Of a DNA stretch of 10,097 nucleotides, positions 1 to 6,178 are shown one piece after another. Position numbers and translations under genes: made by a program. The notes under the pieces were generated by a model. That model saw only the letters and a list, made by a program, of their open reading frames with translations. It was not told the origin of the DNA and searched no databases. Within the stretch, counting starts at the first letter, position 1. Each line of letters opens with the position of its first letter. This DNA comes from an uncultured Campylobacter sp. (GTDB lineage Bacteria; Campylobacterota; Campylobacteria; Campylobacterales; Campylobacteraceae): the NCBI RefSeq assembly GCF_938045225.1, contig NZ_CALINL010000175.1, forward strand, positions 1 to 10,097, written 5' to 3'.

Positions 1-82
1 TAAATTTGCTCATTTTTCGCGCGCGCGTGTTTCGATTTGAAATTTAGCCGCACAGCTGGAGTAAAATTTAAACATTTTAAAG

Positions 83-88
83 TATAAT
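83..88 (+). promoter_or_regulatory. Putative sigma-70 -10 box for radA
   Basis: A perfect TATAAT lies 16 bases before the radA start codon. It is followed by AAGGA at 95-99, which is five bases from the ATG. No -35 is obvious, which is normal for Campylobacter housekeeping promoters. A start site about seven bases downstream would give a leader of only about ten bases, so the real promoter could instead lie further upstream. Confidence 0.4.
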
Positions 89-104
89 CGCGCAAAGGAA
101 AAAA

Positions 105-1445
105 ATGGCGAAAATAAAAACGGTATTTGAGTGTCAAGCCTGCGGTAATCAGCAGAGCAAATGGGTCGGCAAATGCCCTCAGTGCGGGGCTTGGGATAGC
201 TTTTTAGAGCTTAACGCACAGCAGATCGAAACGCTAAAAGAGATATCAAAAAGCTCTGCAAAACCCAGCCTCGCAAAGCAAATCAGCGAGGTCGAGATCG
301 AAAAAGTCACGCGTATCAGCACGCAAAATAGCGAACTAGACCTGGTTCTAGGCGGTGGCGTCGTAGAAGGCTCGCTGGTGCTGATCGGCGGTAGTCCCGG
401 CATCGGCAAAAGCACCTTGCTGCTAAAAATCGCGTCAAATTTCGCCGCCCAAGGCAAAAAGACGCTGTACGTAAGCGGCGAAGAGAGCACGAGCCAGATC
501 AAAATGCGCGCCCAGCGCCTAGACGCGGTCAAAGATGGGTTGTTTCTGCTCACGGAAATTTTACTCGAAAATATCCTCGCCGAAGTGCGCAAAAACGAGT
601 ATAAAATCCTCGTCATCGACTCGATTCAGACCCTTTACAGCGAGAAAATCGCCTCGGCACCCGGCTCCGTGTCGCAGGTGCGCGAGATCACCTTCGAGCT
701 CATGCGCCTAGCCAAAAATGAAAATATCTGCGTCTTTATCATCGGACATATCACTAAAGACGGCTCGATCGCGGGGCCGCGCATCCTGGAGCATATGGTG
801 GACGTGGTGCTGTATTTCGAGGGAGACTCCAGCCGTGAGCTGCGTATGCTACGAGGTTTTAAAAACCGATTCGGCTCGACGAGCGAGGTAGGTATCTTTG
901 AGATGAGCCAAAACGGGCTAATCAGCGCCAACGACGTCGCGGGTAAATTTTTCACGCGAGGCAAGGCAACTAGCGGCTCGGCGATCACTATCACGATGGA
1001 GGGCTCGCGCGCGCTTAGCGTCGAGATTCAGGCGCTCGTGTGCGAGAGCGCGTATCCTAAGCGCAGCTCCACGGGCTTTGATAAAAACCGCCTAGATATG
1101 CTGCTAGCGCTGCTTGAGCGCAAGCTAGAGATCCCGCTGGGTCACTACGACGTCTTTATAAACGTGAGCGGCGGAGTCAAGATCGGCGAAACGGCGGCCG
1201 ATCTAGCCGTAGTTGCGGCGATCATCTCCAGCTTTAAAAATCGTCCGATCAGCAAAGAGAGCGTATTTATGGGTGAGCTTAGCCTAAACGGCGAGATTCG
1301 TGAGATATTTAACCTCGATCAGCGCCTAAAAGAGGCCAAAACGCAGAAATTTAAAAACGCGATCGTGCCGTCTAAGCCGCTTGATGCACAGGGGCTAAAA
1401 TGCTTCGTCGCAGCCGACATCACACAGGTTTTGGAGTGGATGTAA
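105..1445 (+). CDS. radA: DNA repair protein RadA (RecA-like ATPase / branch-migration helicase)
   Basis: RadA (also called Sms) is a cytoplasmic, DNA-binding ATPase that helps process recombination intermediates and drives branch migration in RecA-dependent repair. The full family architecture is visible in 446 residues. An N-terminal C4 zinc finger uses C10, C13, C24 and C27. A RecA-type ATPase core has Walker A GGSPGIGKST at 95-104 and Walker B ILVIDS with D172. The RadA-specific KNRFG motif sits at 253-257. A Lon-protease-like C-terminal domain starts around residue 290 and contains the NVSGG/GETAADLAV segment. Length is close to the usual 450-460. The ATG is preceded by AAGGA at five bases' spacing. 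A small gene follows after 47 bases and is probably co-transcribed. The gene looks GC-richer than its downstream neighbours. The identification is secure. Confidence 0.97.
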   Translation: MAKIKTVFECQACGNQQSKWVGKCPQCGAWDSFLELNAQQIETLKEISKSSAKPSLAKQISEVEIEKVTRISTQNSELDLVLGGGVVEGSLVLIGGSPGIGKSTLLLKIASNFAAQGKKTLYVSGEESTSQIKMRAQRLDAVKDGLFLLTEILLENILAEVRKNEYKILVIDSIQTLYSEKIASAPGSVSQVREITFELMRLAKNENICVFIIGHITKDGSIAGPRILEHMVDVVLYFEGDSSRELRMLRGFKNRFGSTSEVGIFEMSQNGLISANDVAGKFFTRGKATSGSAITITMEGSRALSVEIQALVCESAYPKRSSTGFDKNRLDMLLALLERKLEIPLGHYDVFINVSGGVKIGETAADLAVVAAIISSFKNRPISKESVFMGELSLNGEIREIFNLDQRLKEAKTQKFKNAIVPSKPLDAQGLKCFVAADITQVLEWM

Positions 1446-1492
1446 AATTTTGCCGCCAAAACCCGCTCCGCAAAAACGCAAAAGGAAAAAAC

Positions 1493-1747
1493 ATGGAAAA
1501 TATAAAATGGAAGCTCTCAAGAACGTTAAAAACAGCGATGAGGCAAAAAGATATAGATACTTTTACGCTAGCTAAAATCGCTAGCGAAACCTACGCAAAA
1601 ACTCACGCAGATGGCAACTTAGACGTAAGGCAAGAAGTTTTTAAAGTCATCGACGAATACGCGCTAGAGGTAAATTTAGAAATTTTAGACCTCGTTTTTA
1701 AAATTTTAGGCGTTGGCGTTAAATTCGGCGAAAGTGGAGATTTTTAA
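1493..1747 (+). CDS. Small hypothetical protein (84 aa), probably cotranscribed with radA
   Basis: I do not recognise this family. The reading frame is open from 1400, but that start lies inside radA and gives an implausible basic N-terminus. The ATG at 1493 has AAAGGA at 1481-1486, six bases upstream, and gives a protein beginning MENIKWKLSR. The product looks soluble and largely helical: a basic first third (many K/R up to about residue 20), a middle with alternating charged and hydrophobic residues, and a hydrophobic stretch near 56-76 (LEILDLVFKILGVGVKF) too weakly hydrophobic to call a membrane helix. There are no cysteines, no signal peptide and no recognisable catalytic motif. It starts 47 bases after radA on the same strand, with no terminator between, so it probably shares the radA promoter. 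Existence as a gene is likely from the ribosome site and sensible composition; the role is unknown. Confidence 0.7.
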   Translation: MENIKWKLSRTLKTAMRQKDIDTFTLAKIASETYAKTHADGNLDVRQEVFKVIDEYALEVNLEILDLVFKILGVGVKFGESGDF

Positions 1748-1929
1748 ATTCGTCGCGGCTTTAAATTGCTTCAAAATTTAAATCCGGTACGAAAGCCTAA
1801 AGCGCTCAAATTACGGTAAAATCAAAACGCAAAAGCGCAGACTCGGCGTTTAAATTTTATGCATACTCGGCAAAAATGCAGATACAAGCGGTAAATTTTA
1901 CTAGCTAGCCGGCTAAAAAAGGCAACAAT

Positions 1930-1970
1930 CGCCTTTGCGTAAAAAAGCTCGGCAAAAGGCGTCATTTTTT
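1930..1970 (+). terminator. Putative rho-independent terminator of the radA operon
   Basis: CGCCTTTGC (1930-1938) pairs with GCAAAAGGCG (1952-1961), giving nine base pairs with one bulged A at 1954 and a 13-base loop. After three bases (TCA) comes a run of six T at 1965-1970. This fits an intrinsic terminator on the plus strand, about 180 bases after the 84-residue gene and 120 bases before the acyltransferase. The T-run also takes part in an outer inverted repeat with 1912-1920, so the full structure is larger than a simple terminator. Confidence 0.45.
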
Positions 1971-2053
1971 AGCAGTTTGCAACGGCCGTAGCCCAAGAAA
2001 CGAAAGCGGCGGAAATTTGCAAAAAATTGCGCCGTAAAATCCAGCTAGGCGTA

Positions 2054-2075
2054 GCCGTAAAAATGCCGTAAAAAA
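2054..2075 (+). repeat. 11-bp tandem direct repeat GCCGTAAAAA(T/A), with a third copy upstream
   Basis: Two abutting units (2054-2064 and 2065-2075) differ only in the last base. A third GCCGTAAAA lies at 2031-2039, and a bare GCCGTA at 1985-1990. The tandem pair lies 19-40 bases upstream of the acyltransferase ATG. The 11-bp spacing is close to one helical turn, so it could be a regulator site, but it may also be a simple small duplication. Confidence 0.5.
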
Positions 2076-2093
2076 CAAAAAATTAGGAACAAA

Positions 2094-3041
2094 ATGTTTG
2101 GTTATATTAGATTTATTTTAGCGTATTTCGTACTGCTCTCGCACGTTGGCATCGGGCTAGCGGGTAAAAACATCGGTGTCTTTGCAGTCGTGATTTTTTA
2201 TATCCTAGCAGGACTCGTCACATCAAAGGTTTTTATCAAAATCGCGCCGCAAAATGCTCAAATAAGCTACTTCGTAAAAGATAGATTTTTACGCATTTAT
2301 CCCGCATTTTTCTTTGCATTTACGCTAACGGTACTATTTTTTTGCGCGACGTCGTATCTGCAACCGCATTTTAATGCAAAAAACTTGCTTCTAAATGCGC
2401 TTATAGTGCCTCTAAACTACTTTTTTTGGCTCGACGTTTCCGTCATAGACGCGCCCGTGGGGCTAAATTTCCTAATACCTCCGGCTTGGTCGCTAGGAGC
2501 CGAGCTTCAGGCATATGCCCTGCTCGTGCTAGCGATCAAATTTAGACGGCTGGGCTACGCGTTAGCCCTTGGTTCACTAGGCGTTTACGCAGCGGCAAAT
2601 TTAGGCTTTATAAATGCTGATATCTACGGATATAGGCTTGTTTGCGGCGTATTTTTTATGTTTTACACGGGATTTTTGATCTATCAAAAAGAGCTTGGCA
2701 AGCTCGCCGTTTTTTACGCGGCGGTAGCGGCGCTGGCGGGCTATCTTTTTTACTCACACAAATTTAGCGCTTTTGGCACAGAGACGATGCTTGGATACTT
2801 GATCGGTGCGGCCATCGTTCTAGCGCATGAGAAGTTTAAATTTAAGCTCAAATTTAACGAGATCGCGGGCTCGCTTTCATATGCGATTTTTATCAGCCAT
2901 TTTCTTTTTATTTGGCTCAGCCAGCTTTTGCTGGGTAATGTAAATTTGGCATTTGTAACGGTCGGTTCGGTCGTGTTTGGATTCGTAAATTTTTATTTCA
3001 TAGAGAAAAAAATAAATAAAATACGATTTAAAAAGCAATAA
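2094..3041 (+). CDS. Integral-membrane acyltransferase, acyltransferase-3 (OafA/YrhL-like) family
   Basis: Members of this family move acetyl or other acyl groups onto surface sugars such as O-antigen, exopolysaccharide or peptidoglycan, across the inner membrane. The 315-residue product is almost entirely hydrophobic helices. It shows the family hallmarks in order: an N-terminal R6 plus H17 in LLSHVG (the conserved histidine), the GVFAVVIFYILAG segment at 28-40 matching the usual G-V-x-x-F-F-x-L-S-G block, the R-x-x-R-I-Y-P motif at 64-70, and PPAWSLGAELQAY at 129-141 matching the WSL-x-x-E block. It lacks the periplasmic SGNH domain found in longer relatives. ATG is preceded by AGGA at 2085-2088, five bases away. 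It converges on the glycan operon at 3092-7579, so O-acylation of that glycan is a reasonable inference; the actual substrate cannot be read from sequence. Confidence 0.88.
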   Translation: MFGYIRFILAYFVLLSHVGIGLAGKNIGVFAVVIFYILAGLVTSKVFIKIAPQNAQISYFVKDRFLRIYPAFFFAFTLTVLFFCATSYLQPHFNAKNLLLNALIVPLNYFFWLDVSVIDAPVGLNFLIPPAWSLGAELQAYALLVLAIKFRRLGYALALGSLGVYAAANLGFINADIYGYRLVCGVFFMFYTGFLIYQKELGKLAVFYAAVAALAGYLFYSHKFSAFGTETMLGYLIGAAIVLAHEKFKFKLKFNEIAGSLSYAIFISHFLFIWLSQLLLGNVNLAFVTVGSVVFGFVNFYFIEKKINKIRFKKQ

Positions 3042-3060
3042 AATTTGTATCGAAATTTTT
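3040..3060. terminator. Weak AT-only stem-loop between convergent genes
   Basis: AAAATTT (3040-3046) and AAATTTT (3053-3059) are inverted repeats around a six-base loop, ending in a run of five T at 3056-3060. The element overlaps the acyltransferase stop codon and lies 32 bases from the end of the opposing sugar transferase gene. An all-AT seven-bp stem is weak, and AAATTT words are common here, so this may be chance. Confidence 0.2.
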
Positions 3061-3091
3061 AAGAAAAGTACGAAAATATCGCGAATTAAAT

Positions 3092-3703
3092 TTATTTTAA
3101 AACCACGAAAATCGTACGAACAAGTATCAAAAAATCCCTAAAAATCGAAAGATTATCGACGTATGCACACTCCATTTTCACACGCTCGTCAAAGGAAATT
3201 TCATTCCTGCCGCTCACCTGCCAAAGTCCGGTAAGCCCCGGCCTGACCCTCGTTATCTTGCCTAAGTTTTTGCCGATTTGTCTTTTTTCGTAAAACATAT
3301 ACGGACGCGGTCCGACCAGGCTCATTTCAAGTCTAAGGACGTTAAAAAGCTGCGGCAACTCGTCAAGCGAAGTACGTCTGATAAACCCGCCGACTTTTGT
3401 TATGCGCGGGTCAAATTCGTATTTGTGAAATTTTGCAAAATGCTCGATCTCTGCGGGATTTTGCTCGAGATAATCGTCTAAAATTTTACGCCAATTTTTA
3501 TGCATAGATCTAAATTTGTAGCAGCTAAACGGCTTGCCGAAGCGCCCTATTCGCTTTTGTTTGAAAAAGATGCTCTCGCTGGGCTCGTTTATCTTTATGA
3601 CTGCGGCTATGACGGCGACGACCGCAAGCCAAATCGGCGCAGTAGCGACAACGACGACGTAATCGATCACGGCTTTTAGCAAAATTTTAGAGCGCAGACT
3701 CAT
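3092..3703 (-). CDS. Initiating sugar-phosphate transferase (WbaP/WcaJ-type polyprenyl glycosylphosphotransferase, short form)
   Basis: This enzyme type transfers a hexose-1-phosphate from a nucleotide sugar to undecaprenyl phosphate at the inner membrane, the first step of O-antigen, capsule or exopolysaccharide assembly. The 203 residues correspond to the catalytic domain only: one membrane-embedded, probably re-entrant helix at about 10-36 with P23, then KQKRIGRFGKPF and YKFRSMH (48-68), DPRITKVGGFIRRTSLDELPQLFN (98-121) with the catalytic D114-E115 pair, MSLVGPRP (127-134) and RPGLTGLWQVSGRNE (154-168). The extra N-terminal membrane domain of full WbaP/WcaJ is absent, as in PglC-type enzymes, but the C-terminal VSGRNE block is WbaP-like. 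L125 stands where a glycine is usual (R-G-E/D-M-S). The ATG overlaps the upstream glycosyltransferase stop as ATGA (3700-3703). It is the last gene of the operon. Sugar specificity is unknown. Confidence 0.93.
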   Translation of the reverse strand: MSLRSKILLKAVIDYVVVVATAPIWLAVVAVIAAVIKINEPSESIFFKQKRIGRFGKPFSCYKFRSMHKNWRKILDDYLEQNPAEIEHFAKFHKYEFDPRITKVGGFIRRTSLDELPQLFNVLRLEMSLVGPRPYMFYEKRQIGKNLGKITRVRPGLTGLWQVSGRNEISFDERVKMECAYVDNLSIFRDFLILVRTIFVVLK

Positions 3704-4821
3704 AGCACGCCCTCTAAAAATCTCTCGTAACTACTCTCCACGAGCCCCTTTATCTCTCGCTCAAAGCGCTCTTTTGAAAATCTTAGCGCATTTTGCCTGA
3801 TCGCTTGCGGATCAAATTTGTCTCTTATTTTTTCAAATTTTACAACCGCTTCGTTTAGGCTATCTTCGCTTTGCTCGCTAAAATAAACGCCCGTGACGCC
3901 GTCTATCACGCTCTCTTTCGCACCGCCCTTACCTAGGCAGATGACGGGCGTACCGCAGGCCTGAGCTTCCACGGGCGCTATACCAAAATCCTCTACGGCA
4001 GCAAATACGAAAGCTTTTGCCTTACCCATCAGCTCCGCAGTCTCGCGCGCACCCCTGAAGCCTAAAATTTCAATATTACTTTTGGCGATATTTCTGATTT
4101 CATTCATCTGCTCACCGTCACCTACTACGACTAGCTTTTTGCTGCTTTCGTTAAAGGCGCGCACGATTAAATCGATCTTTTTATAAGGTACCATCCTTGA
4201 AACCGTGACGTAAAAATCCTCTTTATTTTCGTTTAATTTAAAATTTGCAGTATCGACAGGCGGATAGATCACGGCGGCGTCTTTGCCGTAAATTTTACGT
4301 ATGCGACGCGCAATAAAATTTGAATTTGCGACGTAAACGTCGGCTCTATTTGCCACGGCGATATCCCACAGACGAATTTTATGTAAAATATACCTAGCCA
4401 GCATCGATTTTAGCCCGCGTTCTAGTCCGTTTTGGCGTAAATAGTCAAAATACATATCCCAAGCATAGCGCATCGGAGTGTGGATATAACTTATATGAAG
4501 CTGGTTTGAGTGCGTCAGAGCGCCCTTTGCTACGGCGTGCGAACTAGACAGCACGACGTCGAATTCACTCAGATCAAACTGCTCTATCGCTAGCGGAAAA
4601 AGCGGCAGATAGCTCCTAAATTTGCTCTTTGCAAACGGTAAATTTTGAATAAAACCGGTGCGAGCAAATTTGCCCTTTAAAATCTTTTGCCTATCATCGA
4701 ATTTAAGGTGATCAACAAGGCTAAAAACCTCAAAATCGTCCCAAATATCCGTAAAACTCTGCACGCAACGCTCGGCTCCGGCATAGGTTTCTAGCCAGTC
4801 GCAAACCAGAGCTTTTTTCAT
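3700..4821 (-). CDS. Glycosyltransferase family 4, probable mannosyltransferase (WbaZ-like)
   Basis: A cytoplasmic-face GT-B enzyme that adds a sugar to a lipid-linked glycan. In 373 residues it shows an N-terminal acceptor domain beginning ALVCDWLETYAGAERC (4-19), HTPMRYAWD at 114-122, which I associate with WbaZ-type mannosyltransferases, YPPVD at 186-190, and the donor-binding domain with SRMVPYKKIDL (208-218), a GDGEQ turn (234-238) and the retaining-GT4 E-x7-E signature at E277 and E285 (EDFGIAPVE), followed by ACGTPVI. Length is normal. The ATG lies 11 bases after the manC stop with GGAG at 4825-4828. The stop overlaps the sugar transferase start by four bases, so translation is probably coupled. 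Adjacent GDP-mannose genes support mannose as donor; that assignment is inference, while the GT4 family call is firm. Confidence 0.9.
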   Translation of the reverse strand: MKKALVCDWLETYAGAERCVQSFTDIWDDFEVFSLVDHLKFDDRQKILKGKFARTGFIQNLPFAKSKFRSYLPLFPLAIEQFDLSEFDVVLSSSHAVAKGALTHSNQLHISYIHTPMRYAWDMYFDYLRQNGLERGLKSMLARYILHKIRLWDIAVANRADVYVANSNFIARRIRKIYGKDAAVIYPPVDTANFKLNENKEDFYVTVSRMVPYKKIDLIVRAFNESSKKLVVVGDGEQMNEIRNIAKSNIEILGFRGARETAELMGKAKAFVFAAVEDFGIAPVEAQACGTPVICLGKGGAKESVIDGVTGVYFSEQSEDSLNEAVVKFEKIRDKFDPQAIRQNALRFSKERFEREIKGLVESSYERFLEGVL

Positions 4822-4832
4822 CCGCTCCGCCG

Positions 4833-6176
4833 CTACTTTCTATCGTAGTCGTCGCTGATACGAACTATATCGTCCTCGCCCAGATACTCGCCCGTTTGCA
4901 CTTCTATGACGATGAGATCGGAGTTTGCCGTATTTTCCAGTCGGTGAATCTGCCCGCTTTTTATATATATCGACTCGTTTTGTTTTAGTGGTGCTTCGTT
5001 GCCGTCTATCGTTACTAGCGCCTCGCCCTCGACGACGACCCAGTGCTCGTTTCGCTTAAAGTGCTTTTGCAGACTCAGCCTTTTGCCGGGCTTAACCACG
5101 ATCTTTTTCATCTTGTAGCCGCTGCCCTCACCCAGCACCTCATAGCTACCCCACGGACGATATACGCTCGTGTGCGTTTCGCAAATTTCAGGCAATGAAT
5201 TTGAAAAGTGCTTATAAACCTCTTTTACCTTTTGCGAACTGCCTTTTTTGGCGATCAAAAGCGCGTCTTTGGTATCTACTACGAGCAAATTTTGCACGTC
5301 TACTAGTGCGGTCGGTTTTTTGGTTAGGATGAAATTTTCGCTCGCACCGATTTGCAGCGACTCGCCCTCGTTTTTTATCTTTTTACTCAGCTCGTCAAAG
5401 CTACCCATATCGCTCCAGCCAGCATCCAGTGGCACCATTTTTATGTTTAGGCTTTTTTGCATTAGGGCGTAGTCGATACTGATGTCCTCGATCTTATCCA
5501 TAAAATTTGGACTTATTTTTAGCAGGCAAGGCTCATTTGCCGAGCCTTCTATCGCCGCTGTCACGTCTTTTACGATACTTGGCGCGTACTTTTTCATCTC
5601 GCTTAAAAAGACGCCCGCCTTAAAGCAAAACATACCGCTATTAAAATAATACCCGCCCTCTTTTATAAATTTCGTCGCGGTTTCAAAATTTGGCTTTTCG
5701 ATAAATCGATCTACATCGCCGTTTTTATCGGCCTTGATGTAGCCGTAGCCCGTGTTTGGTTCGTTAGGTTTTATACCAAACGTCACCAAAAAGCCCTGAT
5801 TTGCATAGCTTTGCGCGATTAAAAGAGCCTTTTTGTATTCAGTCTCATCCTCGATCAAATGATCGCTCGGAGTGACGAGCAAAATTTCGTCCTCATCGCA
5901 GCAAAGCGCCGCAAAGGTGATCGCCGCGGCGGTGTTTTTACCAAATGGCTCGATGATAAATTTATCTATTTTTTTATTTCCGCACTCGTCAAGCGCTAAA
6001 AAGTAGTGCGCCTCGTTGCAAACGATGATCGTTTTTTGCGCGTGCACGTTGCGTCTAAGCGTAAGGTCAAAGAGCGATTTTCCGTTAAAAAGCCTAATGA
6101 ATTGCTTTGGCATCAGTGTTCGCGATAACGGCCAAAGCCTCGTGCCCGAACCTCCGCAAAGTATCACGTTTGTCAT
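4833..6176 (-). CDS. manC: Bifunctional mannose-1-phosphate guanylyltransferase / mannose-6-phosphate isomerase
   Basis: A type II bifunctional enzyme that makes GDP-mannose from GTP and mannose-1-P and also interconverts fructose-6-P and mannose-6-P. The N-terminal nucleotidyltransferase domain has the GGSGTRLWPLSR signature at 8-19 followed by PKQF at 23-26, VTPSDHLI at 101-108 and FIEKP at 158-162. After a linker, the cupin-fold isomerase domain begins near 335 with YRPWGSYE (339-346), LSLQKHFKRNEHW (367-379) carrying the probable metal ligands Q370, H372 and E377, H411, and the typical ending QTGEYLGEDDIVR (427-439). At 447 residues it is slightly shorter than common homologues (about 470-480), but both domains look intact. 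It begins two bases after the manB stop, with its AAAGG ribosome site inside the manB 3' end. Also known as algA, cpsB or xanB in other systems. Confidence 0.96.
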   Translation of the reverse strand: MTNVILCGGSGTRLWPLSRTLMPKQFIRLFNGKSLFDLTLRRNVHAQKTIIVCNEAHYFLALDECGNKKIDKFIIEPFGKNTAAAITFAALCCDEDEILLVTPSDHLIEDETEYKKALLIAQSYANQGFLVTFGIKPNEPNTGYGYIKADKNGDVDRFIEKPNFETATKFIKEGGYYFNSGMFCFKAGVFLSEMKKYAPSIVKDVTAAIEGSANEPCLLKISPNFMDKIEDISIDYALMQKSLNIKMVPLDAGWSDMGSFDELSKKIKNEGESLQIGASENFILTKKPTALVDVQNLLVVDTKDALLIAKKGSSQKVKEVYKHFSNSLPEICETHTSVYRPWGSYEVLGEGSGYKMKKIVVKPGKRLSLQKHFKRNEHWVVVEGEALVTIDGNEAPLKQNESIYIKSGQIHRLENTANSDLIVIEVQTGEYLGEDDIVRISDDYDRK

Positions 6177-6178
6177 TT

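Larger units (their letters stand above)
1748..2093. other. 346-bp non-coding stretch with dense dyad symmetry and short repeats
   Basis: No convincing reading frame is seen on either strand. The first part (1748-1900) is AT-rich with several AAATTTA words. A cluster of symmetric elements follows: overlapping palindromes CTAGCTAG (1901-1908) and TAGCCGGCTA (1906-1915), an outer 9-bp inverted repeat GCTAAAAAA/TTTTTTAGC (1912-1920 and 1965-1973), and an inner bulged hairpin (1930-1961). The last 60 bases carry three copies of GCCGTAAAA and the AGGA ribosome site (2085-2088) of the acyltransferase. It could hold a terminator plus a promoter/operator, or a small RNA ending at the T-run near 1970. 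Confidence 0.6.

Noticed and set aside
1..104. Tail of an upstream gene
   Set aside because: All three plus frames meet stops within about 45 bases and nothing recognisable is encoded, so no gene can be assigned from this window.
179..994. Two long minus-strand reading frames opposite radA
   Set aside because: They are antisense shadows of radA with serine/arginine-rich low-complexity translations and no ribosome sites.
1400..1492. N-terminal extension of the 84-residue gene starting inside radA
   Set aside because: It overlaps radA, is basic and unlike the rest, and the ATG at 1493 has the ribosome site.
1748..2093. tRNA, CRISPR array or insertion-sequence remnant in the spacer
   Set aside because: No cloverleaf, no regularly spaced long repeats, no transposase-like translation; the repeats are too short.
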